The notes beneath the pieces are model-generated. The model did not search any database. It saw nothing but the letters and a program-made list of their open reading frames with translations, and was not told the DNA's origin. 64,000 nucleotides of DNA, taken from the NCBI GenBank assembly GCA_963765585.1, contig CAVXXB010000016.1, positions 1 to 64,000 on the forward strand, written 5' to 3'. Shown here piece by piece: positions 56,140-64,000 of this stretch; position 1 is the stretch's first letter; every line of letters starts with the position of its first letter. The translations under genes and the position numbers were made by a program. Source of the stretch: CAVXXB01 sp963765585 (lineage in GTDB: Bacteria > Calditrichota > Calditrichia > JAJRVZ01).

Positions 56140-57069
56140 ATGGAGCAAAAAGCAGAAAAATTACAAAGAAGAAGTGTCAAAGAACTGGATGATATATTAG
56201 GAAAATCATATCCGGTACTTGATGATGGATTTATCCGGGTTGTCGACTATATGGGCTCGGATGAAGCAATAGTTCAGGCGGCGCGGGTATCATATGGCGA
56301 TGGAACCAAAAAAGTCCATCAGGATCGTGGGCTTATCAGATATTTGATGAGACATCGCCATTCCACACCCTTTGAGATGTGTGAAATTAAATTCCATCTG
56401 CGTGTGCCTATGGATGCCTGGCGGCAATGGATACGTCACCGGACAGCAAATATAAATGAATATTCCACACGTTATTCTATTGCAATTGATGCATCCCAGA
56501 TGACACAACCCGATGAATGGCGTCTGCAAGCTACATCAAATCGTCAGGGAAGTGATGGTGTTCTGGAAAAAGCAAAAGGGCAGGAATTAACTCGCAAAGA
56601 ATCAGAATTGCAAAATCTGGCACGAAATACGTATAATGAGCGTCTCGAACTGGGAATTGCGAGAGAGCAGGCGAGAAAAGATTTGCCATTGAGCACTTAT
56701 ACTGAAGCCTATTGGAAAATAGATCTGCATAATTTACTTCACTTCCTGGCCTTACGCATGGATGAGCATGCACAGTATGAAATCCGTATGTTTGCCAAGA
56801 CCATCGGTGAACAGGTGGTCAGCCGGTGGTGTCCATTGACCTGGGAAGCATTCATGGATTATCGTATCAATGCGGTTTCCCTCACAGATCTTGAGACCCA
56901 GGTGATAAAAAAAATATCTGCAAATGATAATGAAGGGGCTATAAAATTAGCCACTGATTTTGGCTGGATCAGTTACCGGGATGATGGAGGCTTAAAGGCA
57001 CATCTGGAACGGGCTGAAACCGAGGAAAAACTGAGGGATCTTAACTTACAAATTCCGTGGTTGAAATAA
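56140..57069 (+). CDS. thyX: FAD-dependent thymidylate synthase
   Basis: ThyX makes dTMP from dUMP using methylene-THF and FADH2. The signature RHRTANINEYSTRYS (RHRxxSxNE type, with Ala where Ser is usual) is at about residues 100-114, and the downstream Arg/Asn motif is in LHNLLHFLALRMDEHAQYE. The 309-residue length is at the long end of the family. GGTGAA precedes the ATG. nadA follows after about 75 bp on the same strand. The unusual RHRTANINE variant keeps the key Arg and Asn/Glu residues. Unbroken frame. Confidence 0.95.
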   Translation: MEQKAEKLQRRSVKELDDILGKSYPVLDDGFIRVVDYMGSDEAIVQAARVSYGDGTKKVHQDRGLIRYLMRHRHSTPFEMCEIKFHLRVPMDAWRQWIRHRTANINEYSTRYSIAIDASQMTQPDEWRLQATSNRQGSDGVLEKAKGQELTRKESELQNLARNTYNERLELGIAREQARKDLPLSTYTEAYWKIDLHNLLHFLALRMDEHAQYEIRMFAKTIGEQVVSRWCPLTWEAFMDYRINAVSLTDLETQVIKKISANDNEGAIKLATDFGWISYRDDGGLKAHLERAETEEKLRDLNLQIPWLK

Positions 57070-57143
57070 TATTGCTCAATCGTTGTTAAAAGGGTTTGAA
57101 TGGATTAAATTGCACAGATATTTTTTTACAGGAGATGAAAATA

Positions 57144-58202
57144 ATGGCAATACAAGCCATGACATTTCAGGATACTTATGATCTGATGTCTTTAAAACTG
57201 AATAAATTAGTACCTGAAATTGAAATTAAATATAAAGCCGAACTGGCTTATGAAATAAATCGATTAAAAAAAGAAAAAAATGCTGTCATTCTAGGCCACA
57301 ATTATATGGAACCGGCATTATATATCTCGGTGCCGGATATTGTGGGAGATTCACTGGAACTGGCCCGTGCCGCTGCAGATACCACAGCCGATATCATCAT
57401 ATTCTGTGGTGTGCGTTTTATGGCGGAAACCGCAAAAATTCTGAGTCCGGATAAAATGGTTCTGATTCCATCAGCAAAAGCCGGTTGTTCATTAGCTGAA
57501 AGTATCACAGCTGAGGATGTTCGTGAACTGCGTAAAAAATATCCCGGAGTACCGGTCGTTACCTATGTTAATACCTATGCAGATGTGAAAGCTGAAACAG
57601 ATATTTGCTGTACATCGGGAAATGCATCAAAAGTGATTAGTTCCCTGGAATCCGATAAAATAATATTCTTACCTGATGAATACCTGGCAAAAAATGTGGC
57701 TCGTGAGACCGGGAAAAGGATTATCTTTCCATCAAAAAAACCACGTCCTGAATCGAGCACAACCGACTCACTTCTTGATTATGAATTAATTGGCTGGCAT
57801 GGCAAATGTGAGGTTCACGAACAGTTTACCGTTAAAGATATTGAAGATGTGCGCAAACAATTTCCCGATGTTCTGGTGTTGGCGCATCCCGAGTGCAGCC
57901 CGGAAGTTGTTGAAGCATCCGATTATTCCGGCAGTACATCAAAAATGATAGACTATGTGCGCGATTCACGTGCGGAAAGATATTTACTGCTTACCGAGTG
58001 CAGCATGGGTGATAATATCATAGCTGAAAATCCGGATAAAGAAATGGTGCGCATGTGCAGTATTCGCTGCCCTCACATGAATGAGATAACACTGGAAGAT
58101 ACGCTTAAATCACTGCAGTTGGACCAATACCAGGTAGAAGTTCCGGAAGATCTGCGGAAACGGGCTAAAATTGCAATCGATCGGATGCTCGAATATGTAT
58201 GA
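57144..58202 (+). CDS. nadA: Quinolinate synthase A
   Basis: NadA condenses iminoaspartate with dihydroxyacetone phosphate to quinolinate in NAD synthesis, using a [4Fe-4S] cluster. The three cluster cysteines lie in the IFCGVRFMAE, LTECSMGDN and MCSIRCPHMNE regions, with VILGHNYMEPALY near the start and YVNTYADVKAETDICCTSGN in the middle. I place the start at MAIQAMTFQD, 11 bases after AGGAG. The frame stays open to an ATG at 57096 without such a site. Length is about 352 residues. No nadB or nadC is adjacent. Confidence 0.94.
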   Translation: MAIQAMTFQDTYDLMSLKLNKLVPEIEIKYKAELAYEINRLKKEKNAVILGHNYMEPALYISVPDIVGDSLELARAAADTTADIIIFCGVRFMAETAKILSPDKMVLIPSAKAGCSLAESITAEDVRELRKKYPGVPVVTYVNTYADVKAETDICCTSGNASKVISSLESDKIIFLPDEYLAKNVARETGKRIIFPSKKPRPESSTTDSLLDYELIGWHGKCEVHEQFTVKDIEDVRKQFPDVLVLAHPECSPEVVEASDYSGSTSKMIDYVRDSRAERYLLLTECSMGDNIIAENPDKEMVRMCSIRCPHMNEITLEDTLKSLQLDQYQVEVPEDLRKRAKIAIDRMLEYV

Positions 58203-58323
58203 TCTTCTGTGCAATTTGCACTCCTGAGATGTAATCAATTTACCCTGTAAAAACAAAATACAATTGTCAATTTGTATACGGTGGTGATAGCGTTTAATTG
58301 GCGGTTGAGAGGATAATGTCATA

Positions 58324-59553
58324 ATGAATATATATGCTATAATAATTCTGGTAACACTGGTTTTTAGTTATGTATTGGATCTGGTTACCAACCTGTTGAA
58401 CCTAAAACATCTTAAACCGGAATTACCTGAAGAATTTGATGGAGTTTATGATGGGGATACATATCGAAAGTCTCAAGAGTACACCCGTGTAAGCACTCGT
58501 TTTGGATTTCTTACCTCCACGTTTGGCATTGTTCTGACACTTGCATTCTGGTTCATGGGTGGGTTCAATTATCTTGACAGTATTGTGACCTCATGGCAGC
58601 TTCATCCGGTACTAACCGGAATACTCTATATTGGAATTCTGGTCATTGCCAGGTCAATTTTATCCCTGCCGTTTAGTATTTATGACACATTTGTTATTGA
58701 AGAAAAATTTGGCTTTAACAAAACTACAGTCAAAACTTTTATCACAGATATGTTAAAAGGATTTGTATTGTCTGTGGTACTTGGCGGACCATTGCTAGCT
58801 GGCTTGCTGTTCTTTTTTGATTATGCAGGAGCACAGGCATGGCTATATTGCTGGGCAGCAACTACGGTGTTTAGCCTGATAATTCAATTTATTGCCCCTA
58901 CATGGATAATGCCTTTATTTAACAAATTTACGCCACTGGAAGAGGGAGACCTCAGGACCGAAATTACGAATTATGCGGAATCTGTAGACTTTCCATTAAA
59001 AGGATTATTTGTAATCGATGGTTCGAAAAGATCGAGCAAATCGAATGCATTTTTTACTGGATTTGGCAAAAATAAACGAATTGCCTTGTTTGATACATTG
59101 ATAGAGAAACATACAATCCCTGAACTTGTGGCGGTTCTTGCCCATGAAATTGGTCATTATAAGAAAAAACATATATTAAAAAGTATGATGATCAGTATTT
59201 TACACATGGGATTCGTTTTCTATCTTCTGTCATTATTTCTCGCTCACGAAGGATTATTTAACGCATTCTATATGGAGAATATGTCTGTCTATGCAGGGCT
59301 CATATTTTTTGGTATGTTATATGCACCCATTGAGTTAATACTAGCGATATTTATGCATGTGTTTTCCCGAAAAAATGAATATGAGGCCGATAGGTATGCT
59401 GCTGATACAACTGGTAAAGCCAGTGATTTGATTAATGCTTTAAAAAAATTATCGGTAAATAATCTGTCGAATTTAACGCCGCACCCTTGGTATGTGTTTC
59501 TGAATTATTCACACCCTCCAGTATTGCAGAGAATTCGCGCCCTGGACCAATAA
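58324..59553 (+). CDS. M48 family metalloprotease (CAAX prenyl protease 1-like)
   Basis: A 409-residue multi-spanning zinc protease of the Ste24/HtpX clan. The N-terminal CAAX-protease domain spans about residues 20-200. The zinc site is VAVLAHEIGHYKKKH (HExxH) and the third ligand is in RKNEYEADRYAADTTG. KRSSKSNAFFTGFGKNKRI is the family's substrate-cleft segment. About seven membrane helices are visible. In bacteria such proteins act in membrane protein quality control. GAGAGGATAATG precedes the ATG. The frame is unbroken. Confidence 0.93.
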   Translation: MNIYAIIILVTLVFSYVLDLVTNLLNLKHLKPELPEEFDGVYDGDTYRKSQEYTRVSTRFGFLTSTFGIVLTLAFWFMGGFNYLDSIVTSWQLHPVLTGILYIGILVIARSILSLPFSIYDTFVIEEKFGFNKTTVKTFITDMLKGFVLSVVLGGPLLAGLLFFFDYAGAQAWLYCWAATTVFSLIIQFIAPTWIMPLFNKFTPLEEGDLRTEITNYAESVDFPLKGLFVIDGSKRSSKSNAFFTGFGKNKRIALFDTLIEKHTIPELVAVLAHEIGHYKKKHILKSMMISILHMGFVFYLLSLFLAHEGLFNAFYMENMSVYAGLIFFGMLYAPIELILAIFMHVFSRKNEYEADRYAADTTGKASDLINALKKLSVNNLSNLTPHPWYVFLNYSHPPVLQRIRALDQ

Positions 59554-59750
59554 TTCATATTTATTTATTGTAAAACTCCCATATACGCCAAATGGATAGT
59601 CATTTATAATTAAGAATCATTGCCCCCATGCAGGTGATTCATGCTATAATTTTTAAATTTGAAAACACTTTTTTATAATTGGGAAAATAATCTGTATTTT
59701 TGCCAATCCCACTATTTCTATTAATTACATAACTCATTATAATTAAATAA

Positions 59751-59759
59751 CTTATGTAA
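59751..59759 (+). promoter_or_regulatory. CTTATGTAA motif, possible activator site
   Basis: Same nine bases as at 44316, 32 bp upstream of the -24 GG of the promoter at 59781. A reverse-complement copy of its last eight bases (TTACATAA) lies upstream at 59725-59732. Confidence 0.4.
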
Positions 59760-59780
59760 AATAAGTGTTTAAAAAATATT

Positions 59781-59796
59781 TTGGCATGATAGTTGT
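59781..59796 (+). promoter_or_regulatory. Predicted sigma-54 promoter of a short transcript
   Basis: TTGGCATGATAGTTGT has the sigma-54 -24/-12 spacing and differs from the promoter at 44347 at only two positions, both in the N4 spacer. Transcription would start near 59807. Confidence 0.55.
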
Positions 59797-59806
59797 CTCT
59801 ATTTAA

Positions 59807-59887
59807 TGCAATTATGGAATAAAGTAGACCATGGATGGTTCATATTTTCTATAAAGAGGCCGGGCGCATAACCTGGCCTTTTTTTGT
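59807..59887 (+). ncRNA. Predicted small RNA of about 80 nt
   Basis: A short unit bounded by a sigma-54-type promoter and a strong terminator, in a 500 bp gap between the M48 protease gene and tdh. It contains a 22-codon frame (MQLWNKVDHGWFIFSIKRPG plus one residue), but its ATG would coincide with the expected transcript start and has no ribosome binding site, so a regulatory RNA is more likely. Its targets are unknown. The shared promoter type links it to the haem receptor gene. I see nothing else definite in the gap 59554-60051. Confidence 0.5.
59857..59887 (+). terminator. Rho-independent terminator of the small RNA
   Basis: AGGCCGGG (59857-59864), loop CGCATAA, CCTGGCCT (59872-59879) with one G-T pair, then a run of seven or more T. 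Confidence 0.88.
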
Positions 59888-60051
59888 TTGAATCATTGTA
59901 CATTGGCATTTCTTCTTTTTTAAATTCGTTGTATATTATTCTTACAATTTGCAGGTATCAGAAATATTAATGAGAGCTGACAAATTACACTTACCACTAA
60001 ACATCTTCATGAAAACGCGACAACATTCTTCCAATCCGAGGAGATACCCCT

Positions 60052-61101
60052 ATGAAAATGATGCAGGCATTGGTAAAAAAATATAAAGAACCCGGTTTGT
60101 GGCTGGACGAAGTCCAGGTACCGGAACCTGGAATTAATGATGTCATGGTGAAAATTCAGAAAACCTCGATATGTGGAACTGATGTACATATATACAATTG
60201 GGACGCCTGGGCGCAGAAAACGATAAATACACCAATGGTTATCGGGCATGAATGGGTTGGCATTGTTGAATCGTTTGGCAGTAATGTTCATGATCTGGTT
60301 GAGGGAGAGGTTGTGAGTGGTGAAGGTCACCTGGTATGCGGGCACTGCCGGAACTGTCTGGCCGGACGCAGGCATTTGTGCATGAATACCCGTGGGGTTG
60401 GAGTCAACCGCGATGGTGCTTTTGCGGAATATCTGTGCATACCAGCCAGTAATATTTGGGTATGTGATCCCGGAATTCCGGCGGATATATTGTCCTGTTT
60501 TGATCCCTTGGGCAATGCAGTTCATACAGCCTTGTCATTTGATTTATTGGGCGAGGATGTACTGATCACCGGAGCCGGACCAATCGGGATAATGGCCGTG
60601 GGTGTGGCAAAGCAGGCTGGGGCGCGCTATGTCGTTATAACAGATGTGAATCCATACAGGCTGGATCTGGCTAAAAAAATGGGTGCAACCCGGGCTGTTG
60701 ATGTGCGGCGTGAACAGCTGGAAGATGTCATGCATGAACTTGGGATGACCGAGGGTTTTGACGTGGGATTGGAAATGTCCGGTAGCCAGGCCGCTTTAAA
60801 AGATATGTTAAAGACAATGTGTCATGGTGGTAAAGTGGGCTTGCTGGGGATTCTGGAACCAAATACACTCATTGACTGGGATACGGTTGTATTTAATGGC
60901 TTGACACTGAGAGGTATTTATGGCCGGCAAATTTTTGAAACCTGGTATAAAATGACGGCCATGGTGCAATCGGGTCTGGATATTAATCCTGTGATCACAC
61001 ATCGCATTCACTATACTGAGTTTAAAGAGGGGTTTGAAGCAATGCGAAGTGGGAACTCAGGAAAAATTGTTATGGACTGGACAAATAAAAATATAGACTA
61101 A
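60052..61101 (+). CDS. tdh: L-threonine 3-dehydrogenase
   Basis: A zinc-dependent medium-chain dehydrogenase that oxidises threonine to 2-amino-3-ketobutyrate. The catalytic-zinc site starts at KTSICGTDVHIYNWD and continues in VIGHEWVGIV. The structural-zinc cysteines are in CGHCRNCLAGRRHLC. The NAD motif is ITGAGPIGIMAVGVA. Length is 349 residues, very close to the E. coli enzyme. GAGGAGA precedes the ATG. kbl follows 17 bp downstream, forming the classic threonine-to-glycine operon. The sequence shows no obvious operator. Confidence 0.96.
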   Translation: MKMMQALVKKYKEPGLWLDEVQVPEPGINDVMVKIQKTSICGTDVHIYNWDAWAQKTINTPMVIGHEWVGIVESFGSNVHDLVEGEVVSGEGHLVCGHCRNCLAGRRHLCMNTRGVGVNRDGAFAEYLCIPASNIWVCDPGIPADILSCFDPLGNAVHTALSFDLLGEDVLITGAGPIGIMAVGVAKQAGARYVVITDVNPYRLDLAKKMGATRAVDVRREQLEDVMHELGMTEGFDVGLEMSGSQAALKDMLKTMCHGGKVGLLGILEPNTLIDWDTVVFNGLTLRGIYGRQIFETWYKMTAMVQSGLDINPVITHRIHYTEFKEGFEAMRSGNSGKIVMDWTNKNID

Positions 61102-61118
61102 TAGCATGAGGATGATTT

Positions 61119-62303
61119 ATGTACGGCGCAATAAAGGATCACTTAAGAGAAACAATTAGTTCAATTAAATCCGAGGGACTTTATAAAGATGAACGCATCA
61201 TCACAAGTCCTCAGGGTGCCATGATCAATGTGCGTGGTGGTAAGAAAGTATTAAATATGTGTGCCAATAATTATCTGGGTCTTTCCTCACATCCGGAAAT
61301 TATTGCTGCTGCAAAAGCCAGTTTTGACGATTGGGGATATGGCCTGTCATCTGTGAGATTTATCTGCGGGACCCAGGAAATTCACAAAAAACTGGAACAG
61401 GATATAAGTGATTTTCTTGAAATGGAAGATACCATATTGTATACCTCTTGTTTTGATGCCAATGGCGGATTGTTTGAGACCCTGCTTTCAGAAGAAGATG
61501 CAATAATCAGTGATGAATTAAATCATGCCAGTATTATTGATGGTGTTCGTCTTTCTAAGGCCCAAAGATACCGCTATAAAAATAGTGATATGAATGATCT
61601 GGAGGAGAAATTAAAAGAAGCGGCAAGTGCCAGATTCCGCTTGATTGCAACCGATGGTGTTTTTTCGATGGATGGGTATATTGCAAATCTGCAGGGAATA
61701 TGTGACCTGGCAGAAAAATATGACGCCATGGTTATGGTTGATGATTCCCATGCCGTTGGCTTTATGGGAGAAAAGGGCAAAGGAACCCATGAACACTGCG
61801 GCGTAATGGATCGGGTAGATATTATCACCGGCACGCTGGGTAAGGCATTGGGTGGTGCCAGTGGCGGGTATACCAGTGGCAAAAAAGAAATTATCGAATT
61901 ACTCAGGCAACGTTCCCGGCCATATTTATTTTCAAATACGGTGGCACCCGGTATTGTGCTGGCATCAATAAAGGTCCTGGATCTGCTTACCCAGTCTGAT
62001 GATTTGCGGGTAAAACTAAGAAAAAATACTACTTACTTTCGGAAGGCTATGACAGAAGCAGGATTTGATATTTTGCCCGGAACACATCCAATTGCACCGG
62101 TCATGCTGGGAGATGCAGTATTAGCACAAAAAATGGCCGCAAAAATGCTCGAAAAAGGGGTGTATGTGATTGGATTTTCTTTCCCGGTGGTTCCAAAAGG
62201 TAAAGCCAGGATCAGAACCCAAATATCTGCAGCACATTCACAGGAAGATCTTGAGTTTGCCGTCAAGAAATTCCGGGAAGTGAAATTGGAAATGGGGTTG
62301 TGA
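61119..62303 (+). CDS. kbl: 2-amino-3-ketobutyrate CoA ligase (glycine C-acetyltransferase)
   Basis: A PLP enzyme of the alpha-oxoamine synthase family that cleaves aminoketobutyrate with CoA to glycine and acetyl-CoA. The first domain has MCANNYLGLSSHPEI and GYGLSSVRFICGTQEIHKKL. MVMVDDSHAVGFMGEKGKG contains the PLP-contacting Asp and His. The Schiff-base Lys is in TGTLGKALGGASGGY. It is 394 residues, normal for the family. GAGGAT lies before the ATG. The stop codon opens directly into an AGAGGCAAAA array. Co-transcribed with tdh. Confidence 0.96.
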   Translation: MYGAIKDHLRETISSIKSEGLYKDERIITSPQGAMINVRGGKKVLNMCANNYLGLSSHPEIIAAAKASFDDWGYGLSSVRFICGTQEIHKKLEQDISDFLEMEDTILYTSCFDANGGLFETLLSEEDAIISDELNHASIIDGVRLSKAQRYRYKNSDMNDLEEKLKEAASARFRLIATDGVFSMDGYIANLQGICDLAEKYDAMVMVDDSHAVGFMGEKGKGTHEHCGVMDRVDIITGTLGKALGGASGGYTSGKKEIIELLRQRSRPYLFSNTVAPGIVLASIKVLDLLTQSDDLRVKLRKNTTYFRKAMTEAGFDILPGTHPIAPVMLGDAVLAQKMAAKMLEKGVYVIGFSFPVVPKGKARIRTQISAAHSQEDLEFAVKKFREVKLEMGL

Positions 62304-62560
62304 GGAAAAGAGGTTAAGAGGCAAAAAGGCAAATAGGATAAATTGTGAGAGAAAAGGACAGAGAATAAGTGCGCAAAAAAAGTCCCTGAGCGCCCAAGTC
62401 CCTAAGTCCTAAGCAAAAATCTTAACCGGAGATTAGCGCAAGTGGTCTCCGGCAATCTCTTTCTCAGCGCAGATCCTGATGAAAAAAATACTTGACAAGA
62501 AAAACAAAGATGTAAAAATTTCTCTAATCTCTAACTCTCTAATCTCTAATCTCTAATTAG
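62304..62560. repeat. Repeat cluster incl. composite element copy D and a TTAGCG-loop hairpin
   Basis: AGAGGCAAAAAGGCAAAT octamers (62310-62340), GTCCCTGA/GTCCCTAA octamers (62381-62410), the hairpin CCGGAGA/TCTCCGG around TTAGCGCAAGTGG (62426-62452), then the core ATACTTGACAAGAAAAAC...GTAAAAATTT (62488-62520) and CTAATCT heptamers (62522-62558). Copy D lacks a clear left arm. The right arm supplies the stop codon of the MFS gene. Confidence 0.8.
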
Positions 62561-63954
62561 TCACCTGCTCCGACAATTTCTTCCCCATCCATCCTTTGGC
62601 CAGGAAAAGAGTAATCGGTGTGATCATTGCGATACAGGCATATATAAACCACATCGTCTCCGTATTCAGTAGTTCCGGCGCCACGCCGTCCTGGCAATAT
62701 TGAGTAAGAAACCATCCCGAATAAAAACTGGTAATCATTTTTGTCATGAACCATGGAAACTGGCCAATACCCATATAAATACCGGTCATGTTTTTCGGAG
62801 CTATTTGCGCAATCCACTGTAAAAATCTGGGTTGCCACATGGCCTCACCGATGGTCATGATCAGCAGATAAAGAAATACATTTACTACACTTGGCCCCAA
62901 GGGAAAGAAAGAATGTAGGAGCAGCCATAATAAAGGTACCAATGATCATCATTCTATAGGTATCTTTTTTTGCAGTAAATGCAGTCACAATAGGTGCGGC
63001 AATGAATATTAAAATCGGGTTAAAATTTACAAAGAACTCAAAATTGTCACTTACGATCCCCTCAAATGCTCTGCTGAAATATTGGGGAAGTGTAAGCCAG
63101 TTATGTGCAAATAATGTTTGAACCGGAATCAAAATAAAGATAAAAAACATAAAGCGTCCGTCTCTTATCGGGATATTTTTAAGATAATAAGCAATCTTGC
63201 CACTAAGAGACTCGGGTTCAGCTTCGGCCGGCGTTTCAGGTTCTGGTTCGGGTTCCGATTCCTCTTCCGCCTTTTTTATCGCATTATTAATTGTTTTCTT
63301 TGTCAGGATGATTGCTATCACCAGCGTTCCAATCATTGTGAGTATCACGTAAACCCAAAACACACCGGTAATCCCAAATGACCTTCGTATCGGGGGCGAT
63401 AAAAGTCCGGGAAGAAAACCACCCAAATTCATGAGGGCATATAACATTGCATAACCCATGGCCGATGTTTCCGGCGTTGTGAATTTCCGGACTGCCGTAT
63501 AGCATGCAGGTTGGTAGATACCCAGGCCAATGACAATACCAAGAATGCCAAACATAGCGGTCAGGTGTGCGGTGCCCCCAAATCCCGGCAGACCGAATTC
63601 CGGAGCAAGGGCAAGAAGTATCCTGCCTACAAGAAAAGCAACCATGGATATTAATAATGATTTTCTAATACCAATGATATCAACAGTAGAACCCAGAATC
63701 AGCATGGCGAAAGTAATGCCCCAGGTAAGCACACCCACCATCAGGCCGGCATCGATATCGTCAAGGCCGATATAATCATTGAAATATATTGCCAGCAGGC
63801 TGAGCACACCAAAATAGGTAAGGCCTTCAATAAGGTAAGATAGATTTAAACCCCAAAGTGCCCGGGGCGCTTTAAAAAGATTTATAAAGGGATCAATAAT
63901 TTCCCGGAATGGGTTTGTAACCGTCTTGTTCTGATCTTCCAATACTTTCCCCAA
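62553..63954 (-). CDS. MFS transporter (peptide/nucleoside-type), one frameshift
   Basis: A major facilitator of about 465 residues. It starts FREIIDPFINLFKAPRALWG and has twelve predicted helices with a long acidic linker between halves (EEESEPEPEPETPAEAEPE). The first half has YQPACYTAVRKFTTPETSAM and YALMNLGGFLPGLL, resembling oligopeptide or related carriers. The frame breaks near 62895: the first part goes off frame after LSLGAK, and removing one G from GGGG gives LGPSVVNVFLYLLIMTIGEA and joins the rest. The last residues TN and the stop are from the CTAATCT array. Substrate not determined. Confidence 0.85.
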
Positions 63955-64000
63955 TGCGATTAAATCAAAAAGTTAAATTACTAATTTTGTAAATCATGTA

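Noticed and set aside
60001..60051. Riboswitch upstream of tdh
   Set aside because: The short leader shows no conserved glycine, SAM or other riboswitch core, only a ribosome binding site.

Overview
The window is about 64 kb of AT-rich bacterial chromosome. A two-domain HmuY-like haem lipoprotein, a TonB receptor with an N-terminal carboxypeptidase-regulatory-like domain, a short primary sigma factor without region 1.1, a Ser/Thr kinase fused or coupled to TPR repeats and many lipoproteins point to the FCB group (Bacteroidota, Calditrichota, KSB1 or Marinimicrobia-like). This placement is inference; no rRNA or other phylogenetic marker decides it. There is no prophage, CRISPR array or recognisable insertion sequence.

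Layout. 0-5 kb: sugar-nucleotide genes (epimerase, rfbA, rfbB, a decayed second rfbA piece) and two small membrane/lipoprotein genes. 5-9.4 kb: purU, then a VanZ-domain protein translationally coupled to an asparagine-synthetase-like protein without the glutaminase Cys. 9.7-12.3 kb: kinase/TPR protein. 12.4-14.2 kb: two tRNA-Ser genes, tadA and a PIN toxin-antitoxin pair. 14.5-17.3 kb: threonine dehydratase, a four-helix-bundle gene and alkaline phosphatase. 17.4-25.9 kb: repeat-rich stretch with a decayed GxxExxY gene, a lipase-like lipoprotein, an MFS carrier, a secreted protein of unknown role and a Sir2 protein. 26-36.5 kb: aldo/keto reductase, lipoproteins, ECF sigma/anti-sigma, a DHOD-like enzyme, pheA, DAHP synthase and a MATE pump. 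36.7-43.1 kb: primary sigma factor, glpD, a hydrolase and a sigma-54 activator. 43.3-53.7 kb: two haem-handling cytochrome c biogenesis proteins flank a haem-uptake locus (TonB receptor, HmuY-like lipoprotein, Crp/Fnr regulator) and a large P-loop/TPR protein. 54-64 kb: a secreted protein of repeated domains, thyX, nadA, an M48 protease, a predicted small RNA, tdh-kbl and a second MFS carrier.

Two themes stand out. First, almost every intergenic gap holds degenerate arrays of 7-9 bp units, often as two inverted arms around a short core. One such pair encloses a four-helix-bundle gene and another encloses the GxxExxY remnant; four dispersed copies of one type share a core containing TTGACA. 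Arms often begin at the neighbouring stop codon, and one array lies in frame inside the threonine dehydratase gene. This looks like a dispersed repeat system with optional protein-coding cargo. Second, two nearly identical sigma-54-type promoters, each 32-33 bp after the same CTTATGTAA motif, precede the haem receptor gene and a short terminator-ended transcript, and a sigma-54 activator gene lies nearby.

About twenty single-base frameshifts break otherwise canonical genes (epimerase, rfbA, rfbB, purU, asnB-like, kinase/TPR, phoA, sir2, a lipoprotein, the sigma-54 activator, hmuY-like, MFS). Many fall in short homopolymers, so sequence error is more likely than mass pseudogenisation. I annotate these genes as single, frameshifted genes.
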